A stretch of DNA of 64,000 nucleotides. Source: JBCCGR01 sp039029195. GTDB lineage: Bacteria; Pseudomonadota; Alphaproteobacteria; Rhizobiales; Rhizobiaceae. This document shows, one piece after another, positions 18,103-26,930 of this stretch. The stretch covers positions 1 to 64,000 of the forward strand of contig JBCCGR010000007.1 of the NCBI GenBank assembly GCA_039029195.1, read 5' to 3'. The position numbers and the translations under genes were made by a program. The first letter of the stretch is position 1. Every line of letters starts with the position of its first letter. The notes below the pieces were generated by a model that did not search any database, was not told the origin of the DNA, and worked only from the letters and a program-made list of their open reading frames with translations.

Positions 18103-18684
18103 TCAGAATGGATTCCAGGTCGCGTTGGGACGAAGCTTGAGGTACCCAACGTTCACGCCAAGCCGCGCACCAAGACCGGTTCTTACAGGAACAAGCACTG
18201 TGTCCCCATGGCGCAGTACCGTCATTCCAATACCACCCACAAGGTAGGCTGAACCGCTGACGCCCACAAAGCGGCGGTAAATCAGTTCGGTGTCGTAGAG
18301 ATTGTACACCAGCATCATCGTCCGGTTGCCATCGCCACCGAAGTCCCATCCGATGGACGGCCCCTGCCAGAAAACCTTATGGTCTCCGGCGTTTTTGGTG
18401 AAAAGGGTGCCCTCGCCGTAGCGTACGCCGCCGACGAAAGCCCCACCTGCTTCCTCACCGAGGATATAGCCGTTTGGCAAACCGTGTCGGGAAACTGCCT
18501 CTTCCACAACAGTGGCCAGGCTGTTCGAAGTGCCGCCAAAAAACTTGTGACCCGCATTGACAATTTCATTTGAGGAATAGGCTCCGGCCTGTGCCAGCGC
18601 GGACTTCGGCATGGAAAATGCGATCAGGCTTGCCAGAAGCATAAGAGCGTAACGCAGCCGAGTAACATATGAAGCGGTTCGCAT
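18103..18684 (-). CDS. eipA: EipA-family periplasmic envelope-integrity protein (DUF1134)
   Basis: This 193-residue protein has a signal peptide cleaved near ALAQA (about residue 32). Its mature domain is typical of DUF1134, with conserved stretches GGTSNSLATVVEEAVSRHG, SIGWDFGGDGNRTMMLVYNL (in part) and GSAYLVGGIGMTVL. In Brucella EipA is a periplasmic protein needed for envelope stress resistance, reported as controlled by CtrA. Here too it is divergent from chpT, which acts upstream of CtrA. AAAGGA precedes the ATG. Confidence 0.9.
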   Translation of the reverse strand: MRTASYVTRLRYALMLLASLIAFSMPKSALAQAGAYSSNEIVNAGHKFFGGTSNSLATVVEEAVSRHGLPNGYILGEEAGGAFVGGVRYGEGTLFTKNAGDHKVFWQGPSIGWDFGGDGNRTMMLVYNLYDTELIYRRFVGVSGSAYLVGGIGMTVLRHGDTVLVPVRTGLGARLGVNVGYLKLRPNATWNPF

Positions 18685-19056
18685 TCTGCGTCCTTTCTAT
18701 TGAGTGAATACAGCTTCCACGAACATCACCAAAAACATGGCGTCCCGGAGGCTGGAAATTGCCAAAACTTGGACAAGCCGCGTTTTGCATGCGGCTTACA
18801 TCCGTCTTTCCAGAACATGGTGAAGCAAAGGTTTTTCGTTTTCGTTAACAAACCGTTGCGTCACAATTTTTGATCTGGTTCACGATCCGTCATTGCCGAT
18901 GCAGCGAGGCAAGCTTGGCAGGATTCCGGTGAAAGTGTAACGATGCGACCGCCAAATTCGGTTGATTCGAACCGTCAGTGCGCCACCTCTCAGCGGGTGC
19001 GCCCGCCATTTTGCGATTGCAACAAACGCCGCATCCAAAGCGGTTTCAGGGGAACC
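18685..19056. promoter_or_regulatory. eipA/chpT divergent intergenic region with a CtrA-like half-site
   Basis: These 372 bp contain no supported gene. They must hold both promoters. A TTAAC at 18845-18849, preceded seven bases earlier by TTTC (18834-18837), resembles a degenerate CtrA box (TTAA-N7-TTAAC). A small hairpin AAGCCGC/GCGGCTT lies at 18775-18797. The CtrA assignment rests on a half-site plus known eipA regulation and is tentative. Confidence 0.4.
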
Positions 19057-19692
19057 ATGACCATCACGCCCACGCTTTCTGAACTAGATCTCGCAGCTCT
19101 TTTGTGCAGCAAGGTTTGTCACGACATTATTTCGCCGGTCGGTGCCATCACCAACGGTCTCGAAGTTCTGGATGAAGAAGGCAACGAGGACATGAAAGAT
19201 TTTGCCATGGATCTGATCCGCAAAAGCGCGGTATCAGCCTCCGCAAAACTGACCTTTGCCCGTCTGGCATTCGGTGCTTCCGGTTCTGCTGGTGCCTCAA
19301 TCGACACCGGTGATGCACAAAAGGCTGCTGAAGACTATATGGCTGGAGAAAAGGCGGAACTTGAATGGTCCGGTCCCCGCCTGTTGCTCCCCAAGAACAA
19401 GGTGAAGCTCCTTCTCAATCTGTTGCTGGTGGCGGCTGGCGCCGTGCCGCGCGGAGGTTCCATCAAATTGTCACTTGAAGGAGCTGAGGAGGACATCAAG
19501 TTCACAATCGACTGCACGGGCCCGAACGCCAGAGTGCCTGCGGGATTTCTTGATTGTCTCAATGGCACCCTGGAAGGGGAAGTGGATGCCCATGCCGTCC
19601 AGCCCTACTACACGGTGCTTCTTTCCAAATCGACCGGTATGGAGCTGAGTGCGCGAGTGGACAGTGAAGCTGTGGTTCTGACCGCCGGATAG
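19057..19692 (+). CDS. chpT: Histidine phosphotransferase ChpT
   Basis: This 211-residue protein has the histidine-kinase-like DHp segment LLCSKVCHDIISPVGAITNG with the phospho-accepting His22. A degenerate ATPase-like domain follows and ends in VLLSKSTGMELS. ChpT relays phosphate from CckA to CtrA and CpdR, the master cell-cycle relay of alphaproteobacteria. AGGGGA at 19048-19053 selects ATG 19057; the longer frame from 18943 lacks similarity. It is followed after about 100 bp by a single-domain receiver gene. Confidence 0.92.
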   Translation: MTITPTLSELDLAALLCSKVCHDIISPVGAITNGLEVLDEEGNEDMKDFAMDLIRKSAVSASAKLTFARLAFGASGSAGASIDTGDAQKAAEDYMAGEKAELEWSGPRLLLPKNKVKLLLNLLLVAAGAVPRGGSIKLSLEGAEEDIKFTIDCTGPNARVPAGFLDCLNGTLEGEVDAHAVQPYYTVLLSKSTGMELSARVDSEAVVLTAG

Positions 19693-19796
19693 CACCGCTG
19701 AGAGCCGAATTTACTCAATTTTCACTGTCCCGGTAAGGGAATTCTTCAACCTGTTGCGCGTAATGTCATCAGACGGGCGGCAGCGTGGAGAAAGAA

Positions 19797-20186
19797 ATGA
19801 AAACTTGTTTGGTGGTGGATGATTCCAGTGTGATCCGCAAAGTGGCGAAGCGTATCATTGAGGACCTGGGTCATCGGTTTGAAGATGCAGCTGATGGAGA
19901 AGAGGCGCTGTTGCGTTGTCGCGACCGGCTGCCTGATGCCATTATCGTGGACTGGCAGATGCCTGGGATGAATGGTGTTGAGTTCATCAAGGCATTCAAG
20001 GAAAAATACGCTGATCAGAGCAAGAATATGCCGATCATGTTCTGCACCAGCGAAATGGACGTGCCTGCGATGACTCAGGCCAAGCGCGCTGGTGCAAGCC
20101 ATTTTCTGATGAAGCCGCTCGATGCAAAGGTTGTTGGTCAGAAGCTTCGTGAAGCCGGATTGATGAGCGAACCAAGCTTCGCCTGA
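19797..20186 (+). CDS. Single-domain CheY-like response regulator
   Basis: This 129-residue protein is a receiver domain only. It has the acidic pair Asp8/Asp9, phospho-acceptor Asp52 in DWQMPGMNG, Thr84 in CTSE and Lys106 in KPLD. It has no output domain, so it must act by protein contact or as a phosphate sink. Its place after chpT suggests the CckA-ChpT network, but I cannot tell it from a generic CheY-like protein. GGAG at 19787-19790 favours ATG 19797 over GTG 19785. Confidence 0.88.
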   Translation: MKTCLVVDDSSVIRKVAKRIIEDLGHRFEDAADGEEALLRCRDRLPDAIIVDWQMPGMNGVEFIKAFKEKYADQSKNMPIMFCTSEMDVPAMTQAKRAGASHFLMKPLDAKVVGQKLREAGLMSEPSFA

Positions 20187-20211
20187 CCCTTCATTTTTCG
20201 AAAATTCCAAC

Positions 20212-20251
20212 AAAAAAGGCGGTGGGTGATCTGCACCCGCCGCCTTTTTTT
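20212..20251. terminator. Bidirectional terminator
   Basis: GGCGGTGGGTG and CACCCGCCGCC form a stem with one unpaired base, flanked by AAAAAA on the left and TTTTTTT on the right. It serves the response-regulator gene (+) and the metallo-hydrolase gene (-). Confidence 0.9.
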
Positions 20252-20265
20252 CGTTCTTGCTGGGC

Positions 20266-21219
20266 CTACATTTGCATCTGATAGGTCGCAGGCACGTAGC
20301 GGAAACCGTTGCCTCTCACTTCGGCATAACCAACAGCGGGGAAGGGGAGGTGATATCCGGCGAACGGAATTTTGTCGGCAGCCGCCATGCCAATGATTTT
20401 CTTGCGCGCCGCTGCAGCAGCAGCCTTGTCGGCGTCAAACCGCACTTCCCATTCCGGATAGGCAAGCGACCAGACATAGTGGTTTGCCAGGTCAGCAAGA
20501 AGCATCAGCTGCTTCCCGTCGCTTTCAATCATGTACACCATGTGTCCTGGTGTGTGGCCGAACGCCGCCATGCCGGTTATGCCGGAGACCACTGATGCAC
20601 CATCATCGATATAGGTGGTCTTTTCAGCAAGCGGTGTAACGTTGGCAGCAACCATTTTACCGACGCGATTGTCTTTGCCCTTTGTGGTCCAGAAATTGTT
20701 TTCTGCAGCACCAGTGACGTAGCGCGCGTTAGCAAAAGTTGGCGACCCATCGCTCATCAGACCACCGATGTGATCAGGATGCATGTGGGTGATCACCACA
20801 ACATCGACCTGTTCAGGCGTGTAACCGGCGCTGGCAAGCGCACCTTTGAGATTGCCGTTCGCACCGCCAAGACCGGTATCGAAAAGCACCAGCTCCTTGC
20901 CGGTGTTTACGAGAACTGGCGTGAAGTAGAACCGCGTCATATCGGCGGGAATGAAATTCTCCGCTGACACTTTCGCGAACTCTTCTGCCGACACATTCAT
21001 GCCGAACGTACCTTGAGGCTTTTCGGCAGTCCGTGCGGCATCAAGCAGCGTGGTGACTTCGAAACCGCCAACTTTCATGCGGGAATAGGGTGTCATGGCA
21101 ACCCCCTTCATCTCCGCAGCGGCTTGAGCTGGCGTTGCATTTAGTAAAGCAGCACCAGCAACGGGTGCCACAAGTGCACCGGCAAGGGCCTGCCGGCGGC
21201 TGATTGTCAGATTTTCCAT
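20266..21219 (-). CDS. Tat-exported metallo-beta-lactamase-fold hydrolase
   Basis: This 317-residue protein starts with a twin-arginine signal (SRRQALAG) ending near AQA (residue 33). It holds the metal-binding motif THMHPDH (His145, His147, Asp149, His150), GHTPGH later in the chain and a third-ligand region LLADLANH. Relatives include quorum-quenching lactonases and sulfatase-like MBL enzymes; the substrate is not predictable from these motifs. GGGAG lies nine bases upstream of the ATG. The gene is monocistronic. Confidence 0.85.
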   Translation of the reverse strand: MENLTISRRQALAGALVAPVAGAALLNATPAQAAAEMKGVAMTPYSRMKVGGFEVTTLLDAARTAEKPQGTFGMNVSAEEFAKVSAENFIPADMTRFYFTPVLVNTGKELVLFDTGLGGANGNLKGALASAGYTPEQVDVVVITHMHPDHIGGLMSDGSPTFANARYVTGAAENNFWTTKGKDNRVGKMVAANVTPLAEKTTYIDDGASVVSGITGMAAFGHTPGHMVYMIESDGKQLMLLADLANHYVWSLAYPEWEVRFDADKAAAAAARKKIIGMAAADKIPFAGYHLPFPAVGYAEVRGNGFRYVPATYQMQM

Positions 21220-21429
21220 TTTGGCTGTCTCCCAAGAGGTAAGAAATCCGGATGACGTCGCCCCCGAAACGATCCAATTTCACGGCTACCCGTGACAACC
21301 CGGTTCGTTCCCAACATCGCCTTCATAATACGACAATGTGTCAGGAAAGGATCACGGCTTAACCTGGTCGTGATCTAAAGTGTTCAAACGATGCGTCAAC
21401 AAATCGGAGACAGCGTTCAGCTCCTGGAA

Positions 21430-22200
21430 TTAGCTCGCGTAGTTTGATCCTTCTTCGTCGAGAATGGCCTTGAGTTCTTCAAGGTGCCGGTCGCATTGCG
21501 CCGGACCCGGATAGTCCTCGATCTCTTGAGCGGTCTTCTCGGCAACCGCATCAGACAAGATCTTCAACTTCTGCCCGGTCTGAAGCGCGCGGACGTAGGT
21601 CTCTGCAGCGCGTTCGAAATAATACATGCGGTTGAAGGTATCCGCCACCGACGACCCAATGACCATGATGCCGTGATTGCCCATCACCATCACTTTCTTC
21701 TTCGGATCGCTGAATAGTCTGGAGCAGCGCTCTCCCTCTTCTTCAAACGCAAGCCCGCCATACTCGCTGTCGACCACAACACGATCATAGAAAATCGCAG
21801 TGTTCTGATCGATGGGAGGCAATGTCGGATCTTCCAGGCAGGCAAGCACCGTCGCGAAAATTGAATGAACATGCATCACACAGCGGGCATGCGGGCAGTT
21901 TCGATGAACCGCGCCGTGCAGGCCCCACGCCGTCGGATCGGGCGCGTCCGGGCCTTCCATGCTGCTTGGATCGTTTGCATCCAGAAACAGCAAGTTGGAC
22001 GCTGTTACTCTGGAGAAGTGGATCTGATTTGCGTTCATAAGGAACTGCGATCCATCATCATTGACCGCCAGGCTGAAATGGTTGGCCACCGCCTCGTGCA
22101 TGTTCAGCCGCTCGGTCCAGCGGAAAGAGGCGGCGAGATCAACGCGCTCCTGCCAGTGCTCAATGTTGGACCCGGAGTGAATATGCGCAACTTCGGCCAT
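21430..22200 (-). CDS. Class II aldolase/adducin-family protein
   Basis: This 256-residue cytoplasmic protein contains the metal-binding HVH pair (His110, His112) and a third histidine in GNHG (His176). It also has the family's TASNLLFLDAND segment. Zinc-dependent members cleave fuculose-, ribulose- or similar phosphates, while others have non-aldolase roles. No sugar kinase or isomerase is adjacent, so the substrate is open. GGGAAG lies eight bases before the ATG. Confidence 0.82.
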   Translation of the reverse strand: MAEVAHIHSGSNIEHWQERVDLAASFRWTERLNMHEAVANHFSLAVNDDGSQFLMNANQIHFSRVTASNLLFLDANDPSSMEGPDAPDPTAWGLHGAVHRNCPHARCVMHVHSIFATVLACLEDPTLPPIDQNTAIFYDRVVVDSEYGGLAFEEEGERCSRLFSDPKKKVMVMGNHGIMVIGSSVADTFNRMYYFERAAETYVRALQTGQKLKILSDAVAEKTAQEIEDYPGPAQCDRHLEELKAILDEEGSNYAS

Positions 22201-22330
22201 GATGGTGCTTCCCTGCAGTTCGGACTTCAGCTCAGCCCGGTTCTAAATCAGGGGATCAGAATAGTCGCAAGGGGGAGATTACGCCACCCATCGCGCGACG
22301 TTCGGCGTCGAATTGGGTGTGGCAACACAG

Positions 22331-23029
22331 CTACCAATCGATAGTCGATCCATCGTAGGCAAGGAATTGGCCGGTCTTCTCGGGTCCGCTCATGTCAATC
22401 ACGGACAAAAGATTCTCGGCACACTCTTGAGGCGTGAATCTGTCGCGATCACCGGAAAATGGGTCGGAGAGCGGGGAAATCACGGTTCCGGGATGCAGCG
22501 CCAGGCAAACAGAATGGGGTCTTGATCGGGAGAGCTCAATTGAAGCTGACTTGATCATCATATTGAGAGCCGCTTTGGACGCGCGATAGCCGTACCAGCC
22601 GCCCAGCCTGTTGTCGCCGATGCTACCCACCCGCGCCGAAAGGCTGGCAAACACGCCACGCTCCTTACGCGGCAGCAGTGGAGTGAAGTGGCGAAGCAGT
22701 AGAGCAGGACCAACCGTGTTGATGCGAAACAGGCGTTCAAGATTGTCTGCTTCAAGGTGTCGAAGCGACTTCTCTGGCTGTGTGGCGCCTTCGTGCAAAA
22801 GACCTGTTGCGTCGATGATCAGATCAAAGGGCGCTTGAGGCTGCAGTTGCGAGGCCGCGTCCTCGATGGTGTCCGGTTGATCAAAATCAATGGCGGGATC
22901 TGTGGATCGACCGACTGCGGATACAACCTGACATTTTGGATCAGCTTCGAGTGCGGCAACGAAAGCAGAGCCGATGGCGCCGCCCGCCCCAATGACAATA
23001 ACCCGGTAATCGTGCCGGAACGAGTTCAT
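22331..23029 (-). CDS. Short-chain dehydrogenase/reductase, C-factor-like
   Basis: This 232-residue Rossmann protein has a nucleotide-binding GAGGAIGSAF near the N-terminus, an NTVGPALL segment, a serine in SLSARVGSI and the catalytic YRASK (YxxxK). This combination matches the csgA/C-factor-like SDR subgroup. It sits six bases downstream of another SDR gene on the same strand, so the two are probably co-transcribed. The physiological substrate is unknown. Confidence 0.8.
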   Translation of the reverse strand: MNSFRHDYRVIVIGAGGAIGSAFVAALEADPKCQVVSAVGRSTDPAIDFDQPDTIEDAASQLQPQAPFDLIIDATGLLHEGATQPEKSLRHLEADNLERLFRINTVGPALLLRHFTPLLPRKERGVFASLSARVGSIGDNRLGGWYGYRASKAALNMMIKSASIELSRSRPHSVCLALHPGTVISPLSDPFSGDRDRFTPQECAENLLSVIDMSGPEKTGQFLAYDGSTIDW

Positions 23030-23035
23030 TCCAAA

Positions 23036-23800
23036 TCAGTCGATCAGGCCGACTCGGCGCCGTCCTTCATCAGTCTTCAGCGAAAAGTCGGTGCCACAAT
23101 AGTCAGCCGCATCTTCGGTGCACAGATAGGCGATGGCCCTTGCGGGCCAGTCGGCTGGAATGTGAACGGAAGGGTCCAATTGGCTGACCGGGTTCACGCC
23201 TGAGGCCTTGATCTTTACCTGCATGTCCGTCGCGACAGTGCCCGGGCTCATACCGATCACGCGAACACCCTTTTCACGATACTCCTTGTCGGTGCATTTG
23301 GTCAGCGACAGAACAGCCGCCTTGGTCGCGCAATAGTGGCTCCATCCTTCCAGCGCGCCAGTGGCGGCACCTGATGAAATGTTGATGATGACGCCTCCGC
23401 CCTGCTTCACCATGCAAGGAAGTGCCGCGTGAATGCCGTAGTAAACGCCCTTCAGATTGATATCGACCACCTGACTCCATTGGTCAGGATCGGACTCATC
23501 CAGTCGCGCAATCGGGTCGATCACACCGGCATTGTTGACGAGAATGTCGACGCACCCGAAGGATGAGTGACAAAGCTCAACCGCAGCAGCGAGATCGTCA
23601 TACTTTGCCACATCGCAGGCAATGGTTTCGACTATGCCACCTTCGGTCTGGATCTCGCTGGCAAGCGCGTCGAGTGCATCCTTGCTCCGGGCCGCCAGCA
23701 CAAGCTTCACACCGTTTTTTGCAAATTCTCTCGCGGTGGCAGCTCCGATGCCCCGGCTTGCACCAGTGATAATTGCGGATTTTCCGGCCAGTTCCTGCAT
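23036..23800 (-). CDS. Short-chain dehydrogenase/reductase
   Basis: This 254-residue classical SDR has the cofactor motif TGASRGIG, the NNAGV signature, a catalytic serine in INISSGAATG and the YCATK active-site motif (YxxxK). The start was set at MQELAG because the SDR fold begins there; an in-frame codon at 23830 would add ten residues. It leads a two-gene unit with the following SDR. Confidence 0.85.
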   Translation of the reverse strand: MQELAGKSAIITGASRGIGAATAREFAKNGVKLVLAARSKDALDALASEIQTEGGIVETIACDVAKYDDLAAAVELCHSSFGCVDILVNNAGVIDPIARLDESDPDQWSQVVDINLKGVYYGIHAALPCMVKQGGGVIINISSGAATGALEGWSHYCATKAAVLSLTKCTDKEYREKGVRVIGMSPGTVATDMQVKIKASGVNPVSQLDPSVHIPADWPARAIAYLCTEDAADYCGTDFSLKTDEGRRRVGLID

Positions 23801-23877
23801 CACATCTTCATCCCCACATTTTCGGATCACCCGGATATGGGCGTTGCAACGGCCAGTTCAAAGGGGGCCGATTGCAC

Positions 23878-23908
23878 AAAAAAACGGCGCTGGAGTCATC
23901 CAGCGCCG
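23878..23908 (-). terminator. Terminator of the 5'-nucleotidase-like gene
   Basis: A perfect 10-bp stem CGGCGCTGGA/TCCAGCGCCG with a four-base loop is followed on the minus strand by seven T residues, 22 bp after the stop codon. Confidence 0.9.
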
Positions 23909-23930
23909 CTCTGATTTGTGTTTATTGCGA

Positions 23931-25454
23931 TCAGTTGGTTTTGATGCGGCCTTCGACCTTCGCTTCGACCGTGCCTGCAGCGCGGATATAAGCCATCACG
24001 TCGTTGGCCATCAGCTTGCCATCAAACTTGTTCAGCAAGACCTTGCCTTTGCGCAGAACGCTGTAGCCATCACCACCGCCCGCCATGTAGTCGTTGGTCG
24101 CAAGTTTATAGGTTGCGCCCTCATCAATCGGCTTGCCGCCAATCATGATCTCCGTAATGCGCGAACCGGCTGGTTTGGACGCATCATAGGCATAGGTCAT
24201 ACCCGACACATGCGGGAAGCGACCGGCTGAGTTTTCCACCTGGCTCACACCATTCTCCAAGGCTGCCTTAAGTGTCGCTGCATCGACTTCAAGCATCATG
24301 GTCACGTTACCGAAGGGAAGCTCAGTGAGAATGTCGCGTCGGCTGAGCTCGGTTCCGGCAGCATACTGCTTGTTGCCGCGAATGCCGCCGCCATTGGTGA
24401 TCGCCACATCTGCACCCACAGCTTGACGCATGGCGTCAGTGATCAGATTGCCGATTGCCGTTTCACCGGTCCGAACAGACGCTTTTCGAGTATCCAGTTC
24501 GGTATTTGTCGAACCGATTGTTACATCGAGTTCTTTAGACAACGTCGCTTCAAATCCCTCCACAAGTTTCATTGTTTCTGGGTCCGGTGTCACAGAAGCC
24601 GTATCCATGAGGCGAAATGTGGGATGCCAGCGGACCCGGCGTTTGCCGCGCCGCTCTCCGACTGAAACCTTCAAATCAATGGCAGTGACATAGTTCGCCT
24701 GCTCCGAGGACTCAGCCATCATCTTGCGGCCGTCGTAGAACAGCATGAGATCATGGTCGTCACCAGTCAGGATGATGTCAAAAGCACCAGATGCGAAAAG
24801 CTCCCGGTCAACACCCCGATTTGTGTGGGCGAGAGCAATTACAATGTCAGCACCAGCTTCACGCAGCTCTTTCGCTTTTGCCGTGGCAACTGCCGGGGCA
24901 GCGGCGATCTGCAAATCTTCGGTGCTGGATTTGACCGGAGCATCGTCCGCGGTCAGGCCAACCACACCCACTTTGAAGCTGTTGAGCGGATCAGCGGCGT
25001 CGCCATAGGACAGCAATGAGGTGTCCTCAATGCCTTCAACCGGGCTTCCGTCAGCCTTGCGCAGATTTGCTGCTAGGAGTTTGGCGCCCTTGATCTCTTT
25101 CATTCGTTCAAAGAAGACTGCCTTGCCAAAGTCAAACTCATGGTTTCCGGGAACCAAAATGTCGGCGGGCATCAGATTCATGAGTTCGATCATGTGGGCA
25201 CCTTTGTCGAAACCCGACAAAAGCGAAGGTGAAATGATGTCGCCGGCGTGAAGGTAAAGAACGTTTCCGCCCTTGGCACGTTCCGCCCGCACGACTGCAT
25301 TTAGACGAGCAATGCCGCCACGGTCTTTTTTGTTCATCTGGTCGGTGTCGTTCGCCAGAAGAAGCGTCAGGTCAAAGTCCGCAGCAAGAGCTGTCGATAT
25401 CGACGTCATCGCCAGTGTTGCGGCCAAAGCCAGTGTTTTTAATTGTTTGAGCAT
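23931..25454 (-). CDS. Secreted metallophosphoesterase/5'-nucleotidase
   Basis: This 507-residue protein has a signal peptide (to about residue 21). The calcineurin-like domain has metal motifs LHAGD, PGNHEFDFG, ALAHTN and GDDHD, and the C-terminal nucleotidase domain has NGGGIRG and NDYMAGGGDGY. The first metal motif reads NDTD where classical enzymes have NDxH. The enzyme would release phosphate from nucleotides or UDP-sugars in the periplasm. GGAGA five bases before ATG 25454 fixes the start, and the longer frame to 25505 lacks support. Confidence 0.88.
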   Translation of the reverse strand: MLKQLKTLALAATLAMTSISTALAADFDLTLLLANDTDQMNKKDRGGIARLNAVVRAERAKGGNVLYLHAGDIISPSLLSGFDKGAHMIELMNLMPADILVPGNHEFDFGKAVFFERMKEIKGAKLLAANLRKADGSPVEGIEDTSLLSYGDAADPLNSFKVGVVGLTADDAPVKSSTEDLQIAAAPAVATAKAKELREAGADIVIALAHTNRGVDRELFASGAFDIILTGDDHDLMLFYDGRKMMAESSEQANYVTAIDLKVSVGERRGKRRVRWHPTFRLMDTASVTPDPETMKLVEGFEATLSKELDVTIGSTNTELDTRKASVRTGETAIGNLITDAMRQAVGADVAITNGGGIRGNKQYAAGTELSRRDILTELPFGNVTMMLEVDAATLKAALENGVSQVENSAGRFPHVSGMTYAYDASKPAGSRITEIMIGGKPIDEGATYKLATNDYMAGGGDGYSVLRKGKVLLNKFDGKLMANDVMAYIRAAGTVEAKVEGRIKTN

Positions 25455-25685
25455 AGGGGTCTCCCTGATCGTTCTACTCCGCCGCGAAGACACCGCGGTC
25501 GGCAAGAGCCGTTGTCGAATGAGGCGGCTCTAGGGTGCGAGTTTTGCACCTTCATGACAACAGGTCACCAAATTAATTTTGATTCAATTGCCGCATGGTG
25601 CTGTGGGCATTGAGGGTAAAATATGCTTCACCGGCACCAAACCGGCTTGAATTGCGGTGCGTAGTGGTCTCGCACCCAAAACGCC

Positions 25686-26759
25686 GTGACTGAGATTGGA
25701 CGATTAGACGTGACTGAGGCATCGCCATCCAAGAATCCTGAACACTGGCCAACGGAGCATCCTCAAATTGCGTTTGGCCGGATTGGCGTTTTGCTGGTCA
25801 ATCTGGGCACACCTGATGGCACAGATAAAGTGTCCATGCGGCGATACCTCAAGGAATTCCTGTCCGACCGTCGGGTGATCGAGACCCCGCGCATCATCTG
25901 GTGGCCGGTCTTGAACGGGATCATCCTCAACACACGTCCCAAGAAGTCCGGCGCGCTCTACGACAAGATCTGGAACCGCGAAAAGAATGAGTCCCCGCTT
26001 CGCACTTTCACGCGGTCGCAAGGTGAACAGCTGGCCGAACGCCTGTCCAGGCACGACAATATAATTGTTGATTGGGCGATGCGCTATGGAATCCCGTCCA
26101 TTCGGGAACGTTTGGAAAGCCTGCAGGAAAAAGGCTGCGAGCGCATTCTGATTGTCCCGCTCTATCCACAATATTCCGCCGCCACCACCGCCACGGTTGC
26201 GGATGAAGCGTTCCGGTCATTGATGGAAATGCGTTGGATGCCGGCGATCCGAACGCTGCCCCCCTATCATGATGATCCTGCTTATATATCTGCCCTCGCC
26301 ACATCCATTCGTGATCATTTGGCCGGACTGGAGTTTGAGCCGGAAAAGATCATCGCGTCCTACCATGGCATACCAAAGAGCTATTTCGACAAGGGGGACC
26401 CGTACCATTGCCAGTGCCACAAGACGTCACGACTGCTGATAGAGGAGATGGGTTGGGAAAAGAACTATCTCGTCACCACGTTCCAGTCCCGGTTCGGACC
26501 CGAGGAATGGCTGCAGCCATACACCGATGAGACTGTGGAAAAATTGGCGCAAAGTGGCGTGAAGTCACTGGCGATCATCAATCCGGGTTTTTCCGTTGAT
26601 TGTCTTGAAACGTTGGAAGAGATCGCTGGAGAAGTCTGCGAGGTCTTCGAAGAGCATGGCGGCGAAAACTTCAGCCATATTCCGTGTCTCAATGACGAAG
26701 AACCCGGAATGGATTTGATTGAATCGCTTGTGCGGCGAGAGTTGTCGGGCTGGATTTAG
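25686..26759 (+). CDS. hemH: Ferrochelatase
   Basis: This 357-residue protein inserts Fe2+ into protoporphyrin IX, the last step of heme synthesis. It has the family core GVLLVNLGTPD, SYHGIPKSYFDKGDPY with the catalytic His227, TTFQSRFG and the acidic PYTDET. No ATG is available; the start is GTG at 25686 or possibly GTG 25710. Relatives have a variable N-terminus of similar length, so this is unresolved. No other heme genes are adjacent. Confidence 0.94.
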   Translation: MTEIGRLDVTEASPSKNPEHWPTEHPQIAFGRIGVLLVNLGTPDGTDKVSMRRYLKEFLSDRRVIETPRIIWWPVLNGIILNTRPKKSGALYDKIWNREKNESPLRTFTRSQGEQLAERLSRHDNIIVDWAMRYGIPSIRERLESLQEKGCERILIVPLYPQYSAATTATVADEAFRSLMEMRWMPAIRTLPPYHDDPAYISALATSIRDHLAGLEFEPEKIIASYHGIPKSYFDKGDPYHCQCHKTSRLLIEEMGWEKNYLVTTFQSRFGPEEWLQPYTDETVEKLAQSGVKSLAIINPGFSVDCLETLEEIAGEVCEVFEEHGGENFSHIPCLNDEEPGMDLIESLVRRELSGWI

Positions 26760-26930
26760 AAAAGTACAATAATAGTCAAAATATAAATACAAGTATAGTG
26801 AAAAACTATGTAGCTAAAATTTGCACTGCGTCCGATTATTCGATTGTAAATCACCCTATAATTCAAGCATTGAAATTTTACACTGAATTCCCATATTGGA
26901 TTGCGAGAGAATCACATTCGGGGGAATGAT
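26760..26930 (+). promoter_or_regulatory. AT-rich upstream region of the SPFH gene
   Basis: This intergenic stretch is strikingly AT-rich, especially 26761-26880. It holds a small inverted repeat ATAGT-GAAAA-ACTAT (26796-26810). It probably contains the promoter of the SPFH-nfeD-nnr group. No clear -35/-10 pair can be assigned with confidence. Confidence 0.4.
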
